NCBI RefSeq assembly: GCF_001858325.1
Contig: NZ_MBPP01000031.1
Span: 1-43,241 of the forward strand
DNA length: 43,241 nt
Origin: Marinobacter sp. AC-23
GTDB taxonomy: Bacteria; Pseudomonadota; Gammaproteobacteria; Pseudomonadales; Oleiphilaceae
Direction: 5' to 3'
This document shows, in pieces, positions 19,693 to 28,782 of the stretch. The first letter of the stretch is position 1; each line of letters opens with the position of its first letter. The notes under the pieces were generated by a model. That model was not told the origin of the DNA and searched no databases. It saw only the letters and a program-made list of their open reading frames with translations. The translations under genes and the position numbers were made by a program.

Positions 19693-20734
19693 TGACTGAC
19701 CCGGTTGTTCTCGCCCTGACCGCGGGAGAGCCTGCAGGCATAGGCCCTGAGCTTTGCCTGCAGTTTGCTGCCGAGAAACGCGGCGCTGGTGTTGTGGTGG
19801 TTGCGAGCCAGCCATTGCTGGAGGCCCGGGCCAAGCTGCTTGGGCTCAACGTAACCTTGCACCCGTGGCAACCGGGCATGGCACCGAAAACAGGTGCTGG
19901 CGAGCTTTCTGTGTGGCACGTTGAGGGTTGTGCGTCGCTCATGGCCGGCAAGCTGGATGCCGCCAACAGCCGCTATGTGCTGGAAACCCTTACCGTGGCG
20001 GCGAAAGGCTGCTTGAGGGCCGCTTCGACGGCATGGTTACTGCACCGGTTCATAAAGGCATTATTAACGACGCAGGCATTGAATTCAGTGGCCATACCGA
20101 GTTCCTGCAAGAGCTGTGTGCGGTGGAGCGGGTGGTTATGATGCTGGCCACCGAAGAGTTGCGAGTGGCGTTGGTGACGACTCACTTACCTCTCAAAGAT
20201 GTGCCCGCCGCGATTACGCCAGAACGGCTGACCCAAGTAGCCACCATTTTAAATGCCGATCTGAAAAAATTCTTTGGAATTGAACGGCCACGAATTCTTG
20301 TTGCCGGCCTGAACCCCCATGCAGGTGAGGGCGGCCATCTTGGCCGGGAAGAAATTGAGGTTATCGAGCCTACGCTGGAGAAGCTTCGAGCCAACGGCAT
20401 GCAGCTAACCGGCCCGCTGCCAGCAGATACTCTGTTTACGCCCCACTGGCTTGATGATGCCGATGCCGCACTGGCCATGTACCACGATCAGGGGTTGCCG
20501 GTTCTGAAATTTCAGGGCTTTGGTCGTGCGGTAAACATAACCCTGGGCCTGCCCATTGTGCGCACCTCGGTGGATCACGGCACGGCTCTGGATCTTGCGG
20601 GCACCGGAAAGGCCGATGCGGGCAGTCTGCACACCGCTATTCGAGTGGGTGAGCAGATGGCGCGCTCTCTCAAAGCAGCTAACCACGAAGCCTGCAATCA
20701 TCGCAAAGCCCTCAACAAAGAGAATTCTGAGTGA
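19692..20734 (+). pseudogene. pdxA: 4-hydroxythreonine-4-phosphate dehydrogenase, single frameshift
   Basis: PdxA oxidises 4-phospho-hydroxy-L-threonine in pyridoxal 5'-phosphate synthesis. The reading frame from ATG 19692 (MTDPVVLALTAGEPAGIGPEL) is intact to about residue 108. The rest ([22 protein letters not shown] to KENSE) lies one frame back. Adding one G at 20015/20016 (TTG-GAG-GGC for TTGAGGGC) rejoins them into about 347 residues. Family motifs are present on both sides: TAPVHK, GHTEFL, the metal-binding H in [21 protein letters not shown] and [11 protein letters not shown]. The missing base is beside a G run, so a sequencing error is likely; the gene is otherwise full length and in its usual operon place. 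Confidence 0.9.
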
Positions 20735-21594
20735 GTAAAAAAGCCGGTCATCAGGCCAGAAAACGATTTGGCCAGAACTTTCTCCATGATCCGGGAGTTA
20801 TTGAACGCATTATTCGCGCCATTCACCCGAAGCCGGATGAAGCCATTGTAGAAATTGGTCCCGGCCTTGGCGCTATAACGGAAGAAATTCTGGCCGTTAA
20901 TCCAAAGCTTCAGGTGGTGGAGTTGGACCGCGACCTGATTCCGGTGCTGCGCACCAAGTTTTTTAACTACCCGGAATTCCGCATCCACGAAGCCGATGCG
21001 CTGAAATTTGATTTCAGCCAGCTTGTGGATGAAAAACCGCTGCGTATTGTCGGCAACCTGCCTTACAACATATCCACACCGTTGATTTTTCATCTGTTGT
21101 CTCAGACAGGCGTGGTGCAAGACATGCACTTCATGCTGCAAAAAGAAGTCGTGCAGCGCATGGCTGCGGTATCTGGCGATAACAACTATGGCCGGTTGGG
21201 TATCATGACCCAGTACTTCTGCAAGGTTCAGCCCTTGTTTGAAGTGGGCCCCGGTGCCTTTCGGCCTTCGCCGAAAGTAGATTCTGCCATTGTGCGGCTG
21301 GTTCCCCATGCCCAGCTCCCGCACCCGGCGAAGGATCTCGGCACATTGCAGGCCGTGGTAAGAACCGCATTCAATGCTCGTCGCAAAACCCTGCGCAAGG
21401 CGCTGGGAGGCCTTGTAACTATTGAGCAGTTACAAGCTTTGGGCATTAATGACGGTTTGCGACCTGAAAATCTCAGCTTGGCGGATTTCGTGAGTATTGC
21501 CGACTTACTGGTAAACGAAAAAGGCAGTGAGCAAGGCAGGGTTCAGGACGGCGTACCTAGTGCCGGAGATGTTGGCGAGGACAGCTATGACTGA
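20731..21594 (+). CDS. rsmA: 16S rRNA dimethyladenosine transferase
   Basis: A 287-residue SAM-dependent enzyme that dimethylates A1518 and A1519 of 16S rRNA late in small-subunit assembly. Motifs: [18 protein letters not shown] (10-27), SAM-binding [10 protein letters not shown] (41-50), VVELDRDL, and catalytic NLPYNIST (109-116). The start is GTG 20731 overlapping the pdxA stop (GTGA). The C-terminus carries about 20 residues beyond the usual end ([26 protein letters not shown]) that look unstructured. It overlaps apaH by eight bases; apaG, which usually sits between them, is absent. Confidence 0.96.
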   Translation: MSKKAGHQARKRFGQNFLHDPGVIERIIRAIHPKPDEAIVEIGPGLGAITEEILAVNPKLQVVELDRDLIPVLRTKFFNYPEFRIHEADALKFDFSQLVDEKPLRIVGNLPYNISTPLIFHLLSQTGVVQDMHFMLQKEVVQRMAAVSGDNNYGRLGIMTQYFCKVQPLFEVGPGAFRPSPKVDSAIVRLVPHAQLPHPAKDLGTLQAVVRTAFNARRKTLRKALGGLVTIEQLQALGINDGLRPENLSLADFVSIADLLVNEKGSEQGRVQDGVPSAGDVGEDSYD

Positions 21595-22386
21595 TTACGC
21601 CATAGGCGATATTCAGGCTGTTACGATCGCTTGAAGGACGTTTTGGCCAAGGTAGGTTTTTCGCCCTCCCGTGATCGGCTCTGGGTGGCGGGTGATTTGA
21701 TCAACCGAGGGCCGTCATCCCTTAAAACCCTGCGCTACATTGAAAGCCTGGGCGATTCAGCCGTGGTGGTTCTTGGTAATCACGACCTGCATCTGTTGGC
21801 TGTAGCTCTGGGTGGCCACGCGCCAAAGCGCAAGGATACACTTGCGGAAATACTGAACGCTTCCGATTGTGACAAGCTGGTTAGCTGGCTGCGCCAGCAG
21901 AATCTGTGTGTGCACGATTCTGAGCGCAACATCATGATGGTCCATGCCGGGGTGCCCCATATCTGGACCATCCAGCAGACGCTCACCCGAGCCCGAGAAG
22001 TGGAAGACGTGATTCGCGGGGAACATGCCCCCGAATACTTTGCGCACATGTACGGCAACAAGCCGGAAGGCTGGAGTGAAAGCCTGGCAGGCATGGATCG
22101 CTGGCGGGTCATCACCAACTATTTCACTCGAATGCGCTTTATCGCCCAGGACGGCAGGCTTGAACTCACTGCCAAAGAATCCGTTGGCAGTGCGCCCAAG
22201 GGCTATGCCCCCTGGTTTGAATTCCCCCGTCCTGACGACTTACGTGTGATTTTTGGACACTGGGCCGCTATCGAAGGCAAGACCGGTAGCGAACGGTTTA
22301 TTGGCCTGGATACTGGCTGTGTCTGGGGCGGTGCACTCACAATGATGAACCTGGATACCGGAGAGAAGATCCACTGTGACTGCTGA
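21587..22386 (+). pseudogene. apaH: Symmetrical bis(5'-nucleosyl)-tetraphosphatase, single frameshift
   Basis: ApaH splits Ap4A into two ADP. The true start is ATG 21587 ([10 protein letters not shown]), overlapping rsmA; the frame then breaks at 21616-21618. Adding one G after CAG restores IGDIQGC-YDRLKDVLAKVGF and a product of about 266 residues. Calling the gene from TTG 21631 would cut off the metal-binding GDIQG motif of this calcineurin-like phosphatase. Other motifs are intact: LWVAGDLINRGPSSL, VVLGNHDLH, MMVHAGVPH and VIFGHWAA. The lost base is in a G run (CAGGGC to CAGGC), which points to a sequencing error. The 3' end overlaps the DUF423 start. Confidence 0.9.
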
Positions 22387-22804
22387 ATCAGTAAAGCCGC
22401 CGACCCCTGGCCTTATGCGTTTGCCTATTGTTATCGGCGCGTTTTTTGCCCTTACAGCGGTTATGGCCGGTGCCTTTGGAGCTCATGGGTTGCGTAACCT
22501 TGTGAGCGAGCGCAGCCTTGAAGTCTTTCAGACGGCGGTTACCTACCAGATGTATCACGCCATCGCACTGGTGCTGGCGGCCCTGCTGTCCGGCTTTGGT
22601 CTTTCACGACGTTTGTTGGGGCTGGCCGCTGGTTTCTTTCTTGTAGGCATCCTGCTGTTCAGTGGCAGCCTGTACACATTGGTGCTGACCGACATACGCT
22701 GGGTGGGCCCGATTACGCCCATAGGCGGCCTATGTTTTATGATTGGTTGGGCATTATTGCTATCAGCTGGCGCACGCCGGCAAGTGGACAAAGGCAGAGG
22801 GTAA
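22376..22804 (+). CDS. DUF423 family inner-membrane protein
   Basis: A 142-residue protein from GTG 22376, or 129 residues from ATG 22415 (MRLPIVIGAFFALTAV). It has four hydrophobic segments: VIGAFFALTAVMAGAFGAH, MYHAIALVLAALLSGFGL, LLGLAAGFFLVGILLFSGSLY, and PIGGLCFMIGWALLLSAGA. The pattern AFGAHGL...FQTAVTYQMYHA...GILLFSGSLY...TPIGGLCFMIGW is characteristic of DUF423 (YgdD/YwdK type), of unknown function. It overlaps the end of apaH by 11 bases and is followed seven bases later by thiS. Confidence 0.85.
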   Translation: MTAESVKPPTPGLMRLPIVIGAFFALTAVMAGAFGAHGLRNLVSERSLEVFQTAVTYQMYHAIALVLAALLSGFGLSRRLLGLAAGFFLVGILLFSGSLYTLVLTDIRWVGPITPIGGLCFMIGWALLLSAGARRQVDKGRG

Positions 22805-22811
22805 AAACGAC

Positions 22812-23012
22812 ATGCAGGTACAGGTAAATGGTGAGGCGATAGAGCTCCCCGCAGGAGCCACGGTTGCCGCATTGGTAGAAAAAATGGCCCTTACGGGCAA
22901 GCGGCTGGCGGTTGAGGTGAACGAAGACATAGTGCCCCGCAGCCAGCACGCCGAATTTGCTCTTAATACCGGTGATCGCGTTGAAGTTGTTCACGCGATT
23001 GGCGGCGGCTAA
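22812..23012 (+). CDS. thiS: Sulfur carrier protein ThiS
   Basis: A 66-residue ubiquitin-like carrier. Its C-terminal Gly-Gly (HAIGGG) is adenylated by ThiF and thiocarboxylated, then gives sulfur to the thiazole of thiamine on ThiG. It begins MQVQVNGEAIELPAGATVAAL and has the conserved RLAVEVNEDIVPR and GDRVEVVHAI segments. No TPP riboswitch is evident, since only seven bases separate it from the upstream gene. ThiG follows 84 bases later. Confidence 0.95.
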   Translation: MQVQVNGEAIELPAGATVAALVEKMALTGKRLAVEVNEDIVPRSQHAEFALNTGDRVEVVHAIGGG

Positions 23013-23096
23013 GCCCTTTCTGGCCCGGCACAAGCTTGGCCGTGATACACGTCTTCATCCATTTACATCATTACGTTCTATCAACCCGGAAACACT

Positions 23097-23906
23097 ATGA
23101 CCGACACGCCAGAGATCCAGCTGCCCGAAGACAAACCTCTTGAAATTGCTGGCCGTATCTATCAATCAAGATTGCTGGTTGGCACGGGCAAATACCGTGA
23201 CCTGATGGAAACCGGCCACGCTGTGGAAATGAGCGGTGCTGAAATTGTGACCGTAGCCGTTCGCCGCACCAATCTGGGACAGAATCCAGATGAACCTAAC
23301 CTGCTGGATGTGATCTCCCCGGAACGTTACACCATCCTGCCCAACACTGCCGGCTGCTTTACCGCCAAAGACGCCGTGCGCACGTGTAAGCTGGCCCGTG
23401 AACTGCTCGACGGCCGCGACCTGGTTAAGCTGGAAGTGTTGGGCGAAGACAAAACCCTTTACCCAAACATGCTTGAGACTCTGGTGGCCGCCGAAGAGCT
23501 GATCAAAGACGGCTTCAAGGTAATGGTGTACTGCTCGGATGACCCCTTGCTGGCCATGCGCCTTGAGGAGATGGGCTGTATTGCGATCATGCCACTAGGT
23601 GCGCCCATTGGCTCCGGCCTGGGTATCCAGAACCGCTACAACATCCGCCAGATCATCGAAAACGCGAAAGTGCCCGTGCTGGTGGATGCGGGTGTTGGTA
23701 CTGCATCTGATGCCACCATCGCCATGGAGTTTGGCTGTGATGGCGTATTGATGAACAGTGCCATTGCTCATGCGAAAGACCCGATTAAAATGGCCAATGC
23801 CATGCGTTTGGCTATTGAGGCCGGCCGCGAAGCCTATCTTGCAGGGCGGATGCCCAAGAAACTGTACGCAAGTGCATCGTCGCCTCTTGATGGCACTTTT
23901 TTCTGA
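23097..23906 (+). CDS. thiG: Thiazole synthase
   Basis: A 269-residue TIM-barrel enzyme assembling the thiazole phosphate of thiamine from deoxyxylulose 5-phosphate, dehydroglycine and ThiS thiocarboxylate. Motifs: [64 protein letters not shown] (carrying the Schiff-base Lys), [28 protein letters not shown] and [15 protein letters not shown]. Length is normal. It lies in thiS-thiG order, upstream of slmA. Confidence 0.97.
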   Translation: MTDTPEIQLPEDKPLEIAGRIYQSRLLVGTGKYRDLMETGHAVEMSGAEIVTVAVRRTNLGQNPDEPNLLDVISPERYTILPNTAGCFTAKDAVRTCKLARELLDGRDLVKLEVLGEDKTLYPNMLETLVAAEELIKDGFKVMVYCSDDPLLAMRLEEMGCIAIMPLGAPIGSGLGIQNRYNIRQIIENAKVPVLVDAGVGTASDATIAMEFGCDGVLMNSAIAHAKDPIKMANAMRLAIEAGREAYLAGRMPKKLYASASSPLDGTFF

Positions 23907-23934
23907 TTAAAATTCTGATTAAGAGCGCTGCAGT

Positions 23935-24528
23935 ATGGCCGTAACCGATCAGAAACCCAGTCGCCGGGAGGCGATTCTCCACGCGCTTTTGGAGCTCCTG
24001 GAAAACGACCCAGGAGCCAGAATCACCACCTCTGTTTTGGCAAAATCCGTTGGCGTGACAGAGGCGGCGCTGTATCGCCACTTCCCCAGCAAGCGCAAAA
24101 TGTTTGAAGCGCTTCTGGAATATGCGGAAGAAGCGGTATTTTCCCGCTGTCAGATGATCTTGCAGGAGCAGGAGGATGTGCGCGTTCGTTTGCAGCAGTT
24201 GGTGCATTTGGTGCTGGTGTTCGCCGAGCGTAATCCGGGTTTGTGCTGTGTTCTCACTGGTGATGCCTTGGTGGGCGAAAACGACGCCTTGCGCAAACGT
24301 GCTTCCCAGTTTTTCGAGCGCCTGGAAACCCAAGTGCGGCAAACCCTGAAAGAAGGCGAGATTCGCCAGGGGTTGCGCCCACGCACCAGTGCGACTCGAG
24401 GTGCAGATTTTGTTCTGGTTTTCATGGAAGGCCGAATTCAGCGGTTTATCCGCTCGTCGTTTTCCCGTTTGCCCTCAGCCGATGTCGACGAAAGTTGGGC
24501 GTTGGTTGCTGAGGCTGTTTGGGGCTAA
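23935..24528 (+). CDS. slmA: Nucleoid occlusion factor, TetR family
   Basis: A 197-residue TetR-type DNA-binding protein. The N-terminal helix-turn-helix domain (RREAILHALLELLENDPGARITTSVLAKSVGVTEAALYRHFPSKRKMFEALLEY) matches SlmA closely, with the ITTxxLAxxVGVxEAALYRHFPSK stretch that separates SlmA from other TetR proteins. DNA-bound SlmA antagonises FtsZ rings over the nucleoid. The C-terminal region has the SlmA-type NPGLCCVLTGDALVGENDALRKRASQFFERLETQVRQ. It is downstream of thiG and convergent with the inositol-monophosphatase gene. Being TetR-like does not here imply control of a neighbour. Confidence 0.88.
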   Translation: MAVTDQKPSRREAILHALLELLENDPGARITTSVLAKSVGVTEAALYRHFPSKRKMFEALLEYAEEAVFSRCQMILQEQEDVRVRLQQLVHLVLVFAERNPGLCCVLTGDALVGENDALRKRASQFFERLETQVRQTLKEGEIRQGLRPRTSATRGADFVLVFMEGRIQRFIRSSFSRLPSADVDESWALVAEAVWG

Positions 24529-24540
24529 CTTGGAGTTTCC

Positions 24541-25365
24541 TCACTCGTACCCTGAAGCAGAACGAAGAATCTCACGAACAGGTTCCCAGATGGCGGGTGC
24601 TGAAATCAGAATATCGCGACCCCAAAGGTCGGCCGGGTAACCTTCGGGAACCTCGCTGAAGTGGCCGGCTGTGGCGCCGGCTTCCAGGGCGATCAGGCGG
24701 GCGGCGGCGAAATCCCAGGGGCTGACGTTTTCGTAGTAAATGTCCAACCGACCGCAGGCTACCCAGCAGATATCCAGCGCGGCAGAACCGATGCGGCGTA
24801 GGTCGCGGCATTGGTGAATCATGGCATCCAAGCGGCTTATCAACGGGGCCAGATTATCTTTGGTGTAGGGGAAGCCAGTGGCAAACAGCGAGTCTCTGGG
24901 CACCGTCGCGCCGCTGTGGCCAATGGGGGTGCCGTTGAGCGTGGCGCCCTCGCCGCGCGTGGCGCGGAAGGTTTCGCCGGGGAAAGGCGCGTGTACTACG
25001 CCCGCTTGTACGCGGCCGTTTTCAGCGTAAGCAATGGATACCGCAACCTGCGGGTGACCGTAGGCGTAGTTTACCGTGCCATCAATGGGGTCGACGATCC
25101 ACAAAGGTGTTTCCAGCTCTTCAGCTTGGCTGAGGTCTGGCATGGATTCTTCGGACAGAATGCGGTGATCGGGGAAGCGTTGGCGGATGGCAGTGGTAAT
25201 GAATTCATCGGCCATGATGTCCGCGTGAGTGACCAGCTCGGTTTGTTGCTTGTAGTCGGTGCGCAAGGTGTTTGTATCACGCTCCCGGCCAATTAGCTCG
25301 CCGGCTTCCCGAGCCAGATTTTCAGCGAAATCGGTGATGCCCCGCAAGGAAACAGAATCAGACAT
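24541..25365 (-). CDS. Inositol monophosphatase family protein
   Basis: A 274-residue Mg2+-dependent phosphatase. Metal-binding motifs are EESMPDL (Glu), WIVDPIDGTVNYAYGHP (the DPxDGT motif) and SPWDFAAARLIALEAGA (WDxAA). Typical substrates of the family are inositol phosphates, histidinol phosphate or 3'-phosphoadenosine phosphate; none is fixed by the sequence. Divergence from standard SuhB motifs makes the SuhB label unsafe. It lies 55 bases after the aminotransferase gene, with a 10-bp palindrome CACTTAAGTG at 25374-25383 just before its start. Confidence 0.85.
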   Translation of the reverse strand: MSDSVSLRGITDFAENLAREAGELIGRERDTNTLRTDYKQQTELVTHADIMADEFITTAIRQRFPDHRILSEESMPDLSQAEELETPLWIVDPIDGTVNYAYGHPQVAVSIAYAENGRVQAGVVHAPFPGETFRATRGEGATLNGTPIGHSGATVPRDSLFATGFPYTKDNLAPLISRLDAMIHQCRDLRRIGSAALDICWVACGRLDIYYENVSPWDFAAARLIALEAGATAGHFSEVPEGYPADLWGRDILISAPAIWEPVREILRSASGYE

Positions 25366-25420
25366 GGCGCCCCCACTTAAGTGTTTAAAAGTTAGGGCCC
25401 CAGTCTACCATGAGGCTGGA

Positions 25421-26716
25421 TCAGAGGCTGTTCAGCCACGCCTCCATCTTATCCATGGCTTTCACCAAGCGTGGGCCAGCTTGCTCAACAAAGTCATCAG
25501 CCAACTCCTGATCGGCATAGTCTCCGCCGGCCAGTTTCAGGGATTCGGCGCCGTCAAAATCCACGAAGGCCAAACGTGCGGCCAGGTGGTCCGGCACAAA
25601 GCCGAAATCGCTGGCGGGCAGGATAGCAACGCCCGTATTTTCCAGTAACGACTGGCAAAATGCCTGGCTGGTTTTGATGTCTTTTCTGGTGAACTGGTCG
25701 CGGAAGGTTGAGAAATCCGGGAACAGATAGAACGCGCCTTCCGGCTTCTGCACAACCGCCCCCATCTCGCTCAAACGGCGATGCATGTACTCACCAATTA
25801 CTTTAAGCACTCGGCGGGACTGCTTGAGGTATTCGTCTATGTCTTCCCCCCCGTTGAAGGCCGTAATGCCTGCGTGCTGTATGGGTGCGCTGGTGGCCGT
25901 GTAGGTTTCGCTGGCGATGATCGCCATGGCGTCCTGCAGGGGGCGCAACTCTTTCGGGAAAATGAAGGTGCCCAAGCGCCAGCCGCCGGCACCCGCCCAT
26001 TTGCTCAAACCGGTGCTGATAATGGTGCCTTCCGGGTAGTAGCGTGCGATAGACTTGTGCTTCCCTTCGAAATGCACCTCGCCGTATATCTCGTCCGAAA
26101 GCAGGATCAGCTTGTACGTGCGGGCCACGTTGGCAATGGCCAGCAACTGGTCATCGGTGTAAGTGCAACCGGTGGGGTTGGATGGGTAGTTGAGAATCAG
26201 AATGCGTGGGCGTGAAGCGTCGTCCCGGCAAACGATGTCCAGTTCCTCAGCAGTCAACTGCCAGTTGTTATCGGCGTGGGTGGGCAACCAATGCACTGAG
26301 CGGCCAATAATGCGGGCCTGGGGCGCGTAGGAAACCCAGCTTGGGCGTGGGATAAGCAGATCGCCGTAATAGGCCAGCTGAAGAATGAACAGCAGCTCCT
26401 TGGAGCCAGGGCCAATCAGTACGTCTTCCCAGGTGCTCCGCATACGTTCACTGCGGTTGATGTAGCCCGAAATGGATTCACGCAGGCTTTTGAGGCCTTT
26501 AACCGGTAGGTAGTCTTTTTCGTGGGCGTGCTCTTTCAGCGCATCCACCACACGTTCAGGCACAGGGAAGGGTGATTGCCCAAGCCCGAGTTTGATAATG
26601 TCTTTGCCTTCGGATTTAAGCTGGTTGCTCAATTCGTTGATCCGAAGAGTGGCCGAGGGCTGGATGCCCCGAACGTTCAGATTAATTGCAAAGCGCTGGT
26701 CGTTATGGATATCCAT
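25421..26716 (-). CDS. PLP-dependent class I/II aminotransferase
   Basis: A 431-residue fold-type I aminotransferase. Landmarks: IKLGLGQSPFPVP (41-53), GPGSKELLF (102-110), the PLP-ring segment ILNYPSNPTG (174-183), LLSDEIYGEVHF (205-216) and the Schiff-base Lys239 in STGLSKWAGAGGWRLG, followed by the phosphate-binding Arg. The pattern NYPSNPTG plus GLSKWAGAGGWRLG is that of aspartate/aromatic aminotransferases of the AAT_like class. Amino donor and acceptor cannot be set. It may share a transcript with the phosphatase downstream. Confidence 0.88.
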   Translation of the reverse strand: MDIHNDQRFAINLNVRGIQPSATLRINELSNQLKSEGKDIIKLGLGQSPFPVPERVVDALKEHAHEKDYLPVKGLKSLRESISGYINRSERMRSTWEDVLIGPGSKELLFILQLAYYGDLLIPRPSWVSYAPQARIIGRSVHWLPTHADNNWQLTAEELDIVCRDDASRPRILILNYPSNPTGCTYTDDQLLAIANVARTYKLILLSDEIYGEVHFEGKHKSIARYYPEGTIISTGLSKWAGAGGWRLGTFIFPKELRPLQDAMAIIASETYTATSAPIQHAGITAFNGGEDIDEYLKQSRRVLKVIGEYMHRRLSEMGAVVQKPEGAFYLFPDFSTFRDQFTRKDIKTSQAFCQSLLENTGVAILPASDFGFVPDHLAARLAFVDFDGAESLKLAGGDYADQELADDFVEQAGPRLVKAMDKMEAWLNSL

Positions 26717-26816
26717 TGTCCCGGTCTATTGGTTGAGAGTGGCCCGAACAGTATAGGAAACCCAAACATATATGTGGGCGTTTTGCGGATAGGTGATTGC
26801 CGAAGCGGGGTCCTCC

Positions 26817-28163
26817 CTAGCGATCGCGAACCCAGACTTCTACTCGCCCGTTGCGCCTTTTGCCATGTTTGCCGCCGGCCATGCCAACGGGCATGTACTG
26901 GCCGTACCCGGTGTAACGGACATCATGGACGTCAAAATCCGAGAGTGCCTTGCGTACTGAAAGCGCGCGTAATTCCGAGATCATCTGGGCTCGTAGCTCG
27001 TTGGTTTGCTGATCGGCGAAGCCAATAAGCATCAGATCATCGGTATTGCGGCTTTCTCTATTGAGGTACCCAGCAACCCGTCTCAGGTCTCTTTGGGCTT
27101 TGTTGTCCAGTTTTGTGCGTCCCTCCGAGAATCGGAAATTGACGGTCAGTCGCTTGTAGTTCTGTGTCAGTAATTTGAAGGTAGGCGGTGTGCTATCGGC
27201 CAAGTCGGGTTTGACGGCCATGGGATTTTGGGACACAAACCCCGATTCGGCGACGATGCCTTGGCCTTCCTCGCCCAGTACGAATTCTACAAAGTCTTTC
27301 GTCATGGCGGTTGCGGCGTCGCCAAGTGTGTACATGAACAAACGTCTGGAAAGCGGATAATCTTCGCTGGCTACGTTCAGACGGGAGGGTTTCTGTGCCG
27401 GTGCGTCGCCATCTGAAATCGCCAGCACTTTGCTTTTGCGTACTGAAGCCAGGCCAGAGAAACCAATGCCGCCGGGATCCGCGCTGACATCGTCAGAAAG
27501 CCGGTTGTTTGACTCGTAGCGCCTGGAGGACACATGCAGCGGGTAGCGTTTGCCCAGAACCAGGCTCTTGAAGGTATCCCAGGTGCCAGAGCGATCATCC
27601 CGCGCGTACAGGTTAATGGGCTGATTGGCGCCGCCGACCTCTGACCAGTTACTGATCTCGCCAGAGAATATTTTGGCTAGAGTGTCGATACTCAGCTGAT
27701 TGACCCGGTTTGAAGGATGAACCAGTACCGCAAGGCCATCAATGGCAATGACATGTTCGCTTTCGGGGGCGCGCAGGTTGGCGCGTCCTGCCAACTGTTG
27801 CGCTTCCGCAGGTTTTACAGAACGGGAAGAGGCCCATATGTCGGCACTTTTGGCCTCCAGCGCCTGGAAGCCCGTACTGGAGCCATGAGCGGCGACCAGA
27901 ATCTGAAGGCGTATATCTCCCCGATTTCCAGTCAAGAGCTTTTCGTTAAGCTTGCCGTTGCCAAGGGTCTCGATCGGATCGTTGCCTCGACTTCTGAGAA
28001 AGCCCTCCACAAGCATAGGAGCCAGCCTTGCGCCAATCGTATTGGAACCGTGAATCTCCATCTTTTCGGCGTGGCTTGCAGGTGCACTGAAAATCAAAAG
28101 CAGGCAGAGCATCCCCGTCAAAGCGCTCTGGAGAAACCGGGGTGAGGGGCGTTTTTTCATCAT
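26817..28163 (-). CDS. PstS-like phosphate-binding domain fused to OmpA C-terminal domain
   Basis: About 448 residues from ATG 28163 (another ATG follows at 28160), with ACGAGG five bases upstream. A signal peptide ends at SAPASHA before EKMEIHGSNTIG. Residues about 35-310 form a type II periplasmic binding domain of the PstS-like family: IHGSNTIGARLAP, ADIWASSRSVKPAEAQQL, AIDGLAVLVHPSN, the phosphate-site-like YARDDRSGTWDTFKSLVLG and VLGEEGQGIVAESGFV. The last ~105 residues are an OmpA/MotB peptidoglycan-binding domain (NFRFSEGRTKLDNKAQRDLRRVAGYL ... ADQQTNELRAQMISELRALSVRKAL). The fusion would tether a phosphate binder to the cell wall. No pstCAB genes are adjacent. Confidence 0.88.
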   Translation of the reverse strand: MMKKRPSPRFLQSALTGMLCLLLIFSAPASHAEKMEIHGSNTIGARLAPMLVEGFLRSRGNDPIETLGNGKLNEKLLTGNRGDIRLQILVAAHGSSTGFQALEAKSADIWASSRSVKPAEAQQLAGRANLRAPESEHVIAIDGLAVLVHPSNRVNQLSIDTLAKIFSGEISNWSEVGGANQPINLYARDDRSGTWDTFKSLVLGKRYPLHVSSRRYESNNRLSDDVSADPGGIGFSGLASVRKSKVLAISDGDAPAQKPSRLNVASEDYPLSRRLFMYTLGDAATAMTKDFVEFVLGEEGQGIVAESGFVSQNPMAVKPDLADSTPPTFKLLTQNYKRLTVNFRFSEGRTKLDNKAQRDLRRVAGYLNRESRNTDDLMLIGFADQQTNELRAQMISELRALSVRKALSDFDVHDVRYTGYGQYMPVGMAGGKHGKRRNGRVEVWVRDR

Positions 28164-28276
28164 AAAGCCTCGTAGCAACAGAGGATTAGCGTTGCGGCAA
28201 GAATGAGGCAGAATTGTTACGAGAATGTTTCAGTGGTTGGCGGTGTTGGCAATCATAGGGGGCGACCCCCCAAAGT

Positions 28277-28591
28277 TCATGAGAACCGGTGAGGATCCAG
28301 ATCCATATGCAGTATTCGCGGGCCGAGCATAATAATTCTTCCGCTGTAGCGCTCTTCGCCGGTAGAGGTAAAGTCAAACATGAAGCGGCGCCACACTCGG
28401 ATCTGGCCTTGATTATCCCGTTTGAACCAGATACCTCGTAGGTAGATGGCGTCGTCAAGCAGCATAACGTCCATGGTTTTGCAGTAGCGATGGGCAGCCT
28501 GGAGGACTGAGTCCTTGATGGCTTTGGCGCGCCACCAGTACCAGATGGCAAAGGCTGAAACAAACAGCCAGAACAGGGTTCCCAGAGTCAT
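28277..28591 (-). CDS. DUF3301 family membrane-anchored protein
   Basis: A 104-residue protein from ATG 28591 (MTLGTLFWLFVSAFAIWYWWRAKAIKDSVLQAAHRYC). One N-terminal transmembrane helix precedes a small soluble domain. The family signature is AxxxCxxxxVQLLDxxVxLRxxxxxRxxxGxxxxxRxYxFxFS; here the counterpart is CKTMDVMLLDDAIYLRGIWFKRDNQGQIRVWRRFMFDFTSTG. Ends with RILHMDLDPHRFS. The function of DUF3301 is not known. A further 10 codons upstream are possible but start without a ribosome site; the chosen start has none that is strong either. Confidence 0.8.
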   Translation of the reverse strand: MTLGTLFWLFVSAFAIWYWWRAKAIKDSVLQAAHRYCKTMDVMLLDDAIYLRGIWFKRDNQGQIRVWRRFMFDFTSTGEERYSGRIIMLGPRILHMDLDPHRFS

Positions 28592-28724
28592 GATAACAAC
28601 ACGGTAGTGGCAATTTTCCAAAAGTAATAGCGGGTTAGAGGGCCAGACTACCCTATTGTGAAGGATCGGGGAATCGTTACGGATTTGGTTGTGTCCGAGT
28701 CAGCCTGGTGTTTGGGGCAATGAT

Positions 28725-28763
28725 AAAAAAGCCCGGCTCATCATACGACGAGCCGGGCTTTTT
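28725..28763. terminator. Bidirectional intrinsic terminator
   Basis: A perfect 9-bp GC-rich stem (GCCCGGCTC 28731-28739 / GAGCCGGGC 28750-28758) is flanked by six As on the left and five Ts on the right. It can therefore end transcription in both directions. It most clearly serves the RND operon ending at 28783 on the minus strand. Confidence 0.9.
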
Positions 28764-28782
28764 GTTTGGGACTAACCGGTTA

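Noticed and set aside
21631..22386. apaH as an intact gene starting at TTG 21631.
   Set aside because: This start would remove the essential GDIQG metal-binding motif, which is encoded just upstream in the frame beginning at ATG 21587; a one-base gap explains the break.
22805..22811. Possible TPP riboswitch ahead of thiS.
   Set aside because: Only seven bases separate thiS from the preceding gene and no THI-box-like sequence was seen there or before thiG.
25374..25383. 10-bp palindrome CACTTAAGTG before the inositol-monophosphatase gene as an operator.
   Set aside because: Too short to be meaningful alone and no second copy was noticed in the window; kept only as a note in that gene's entry.
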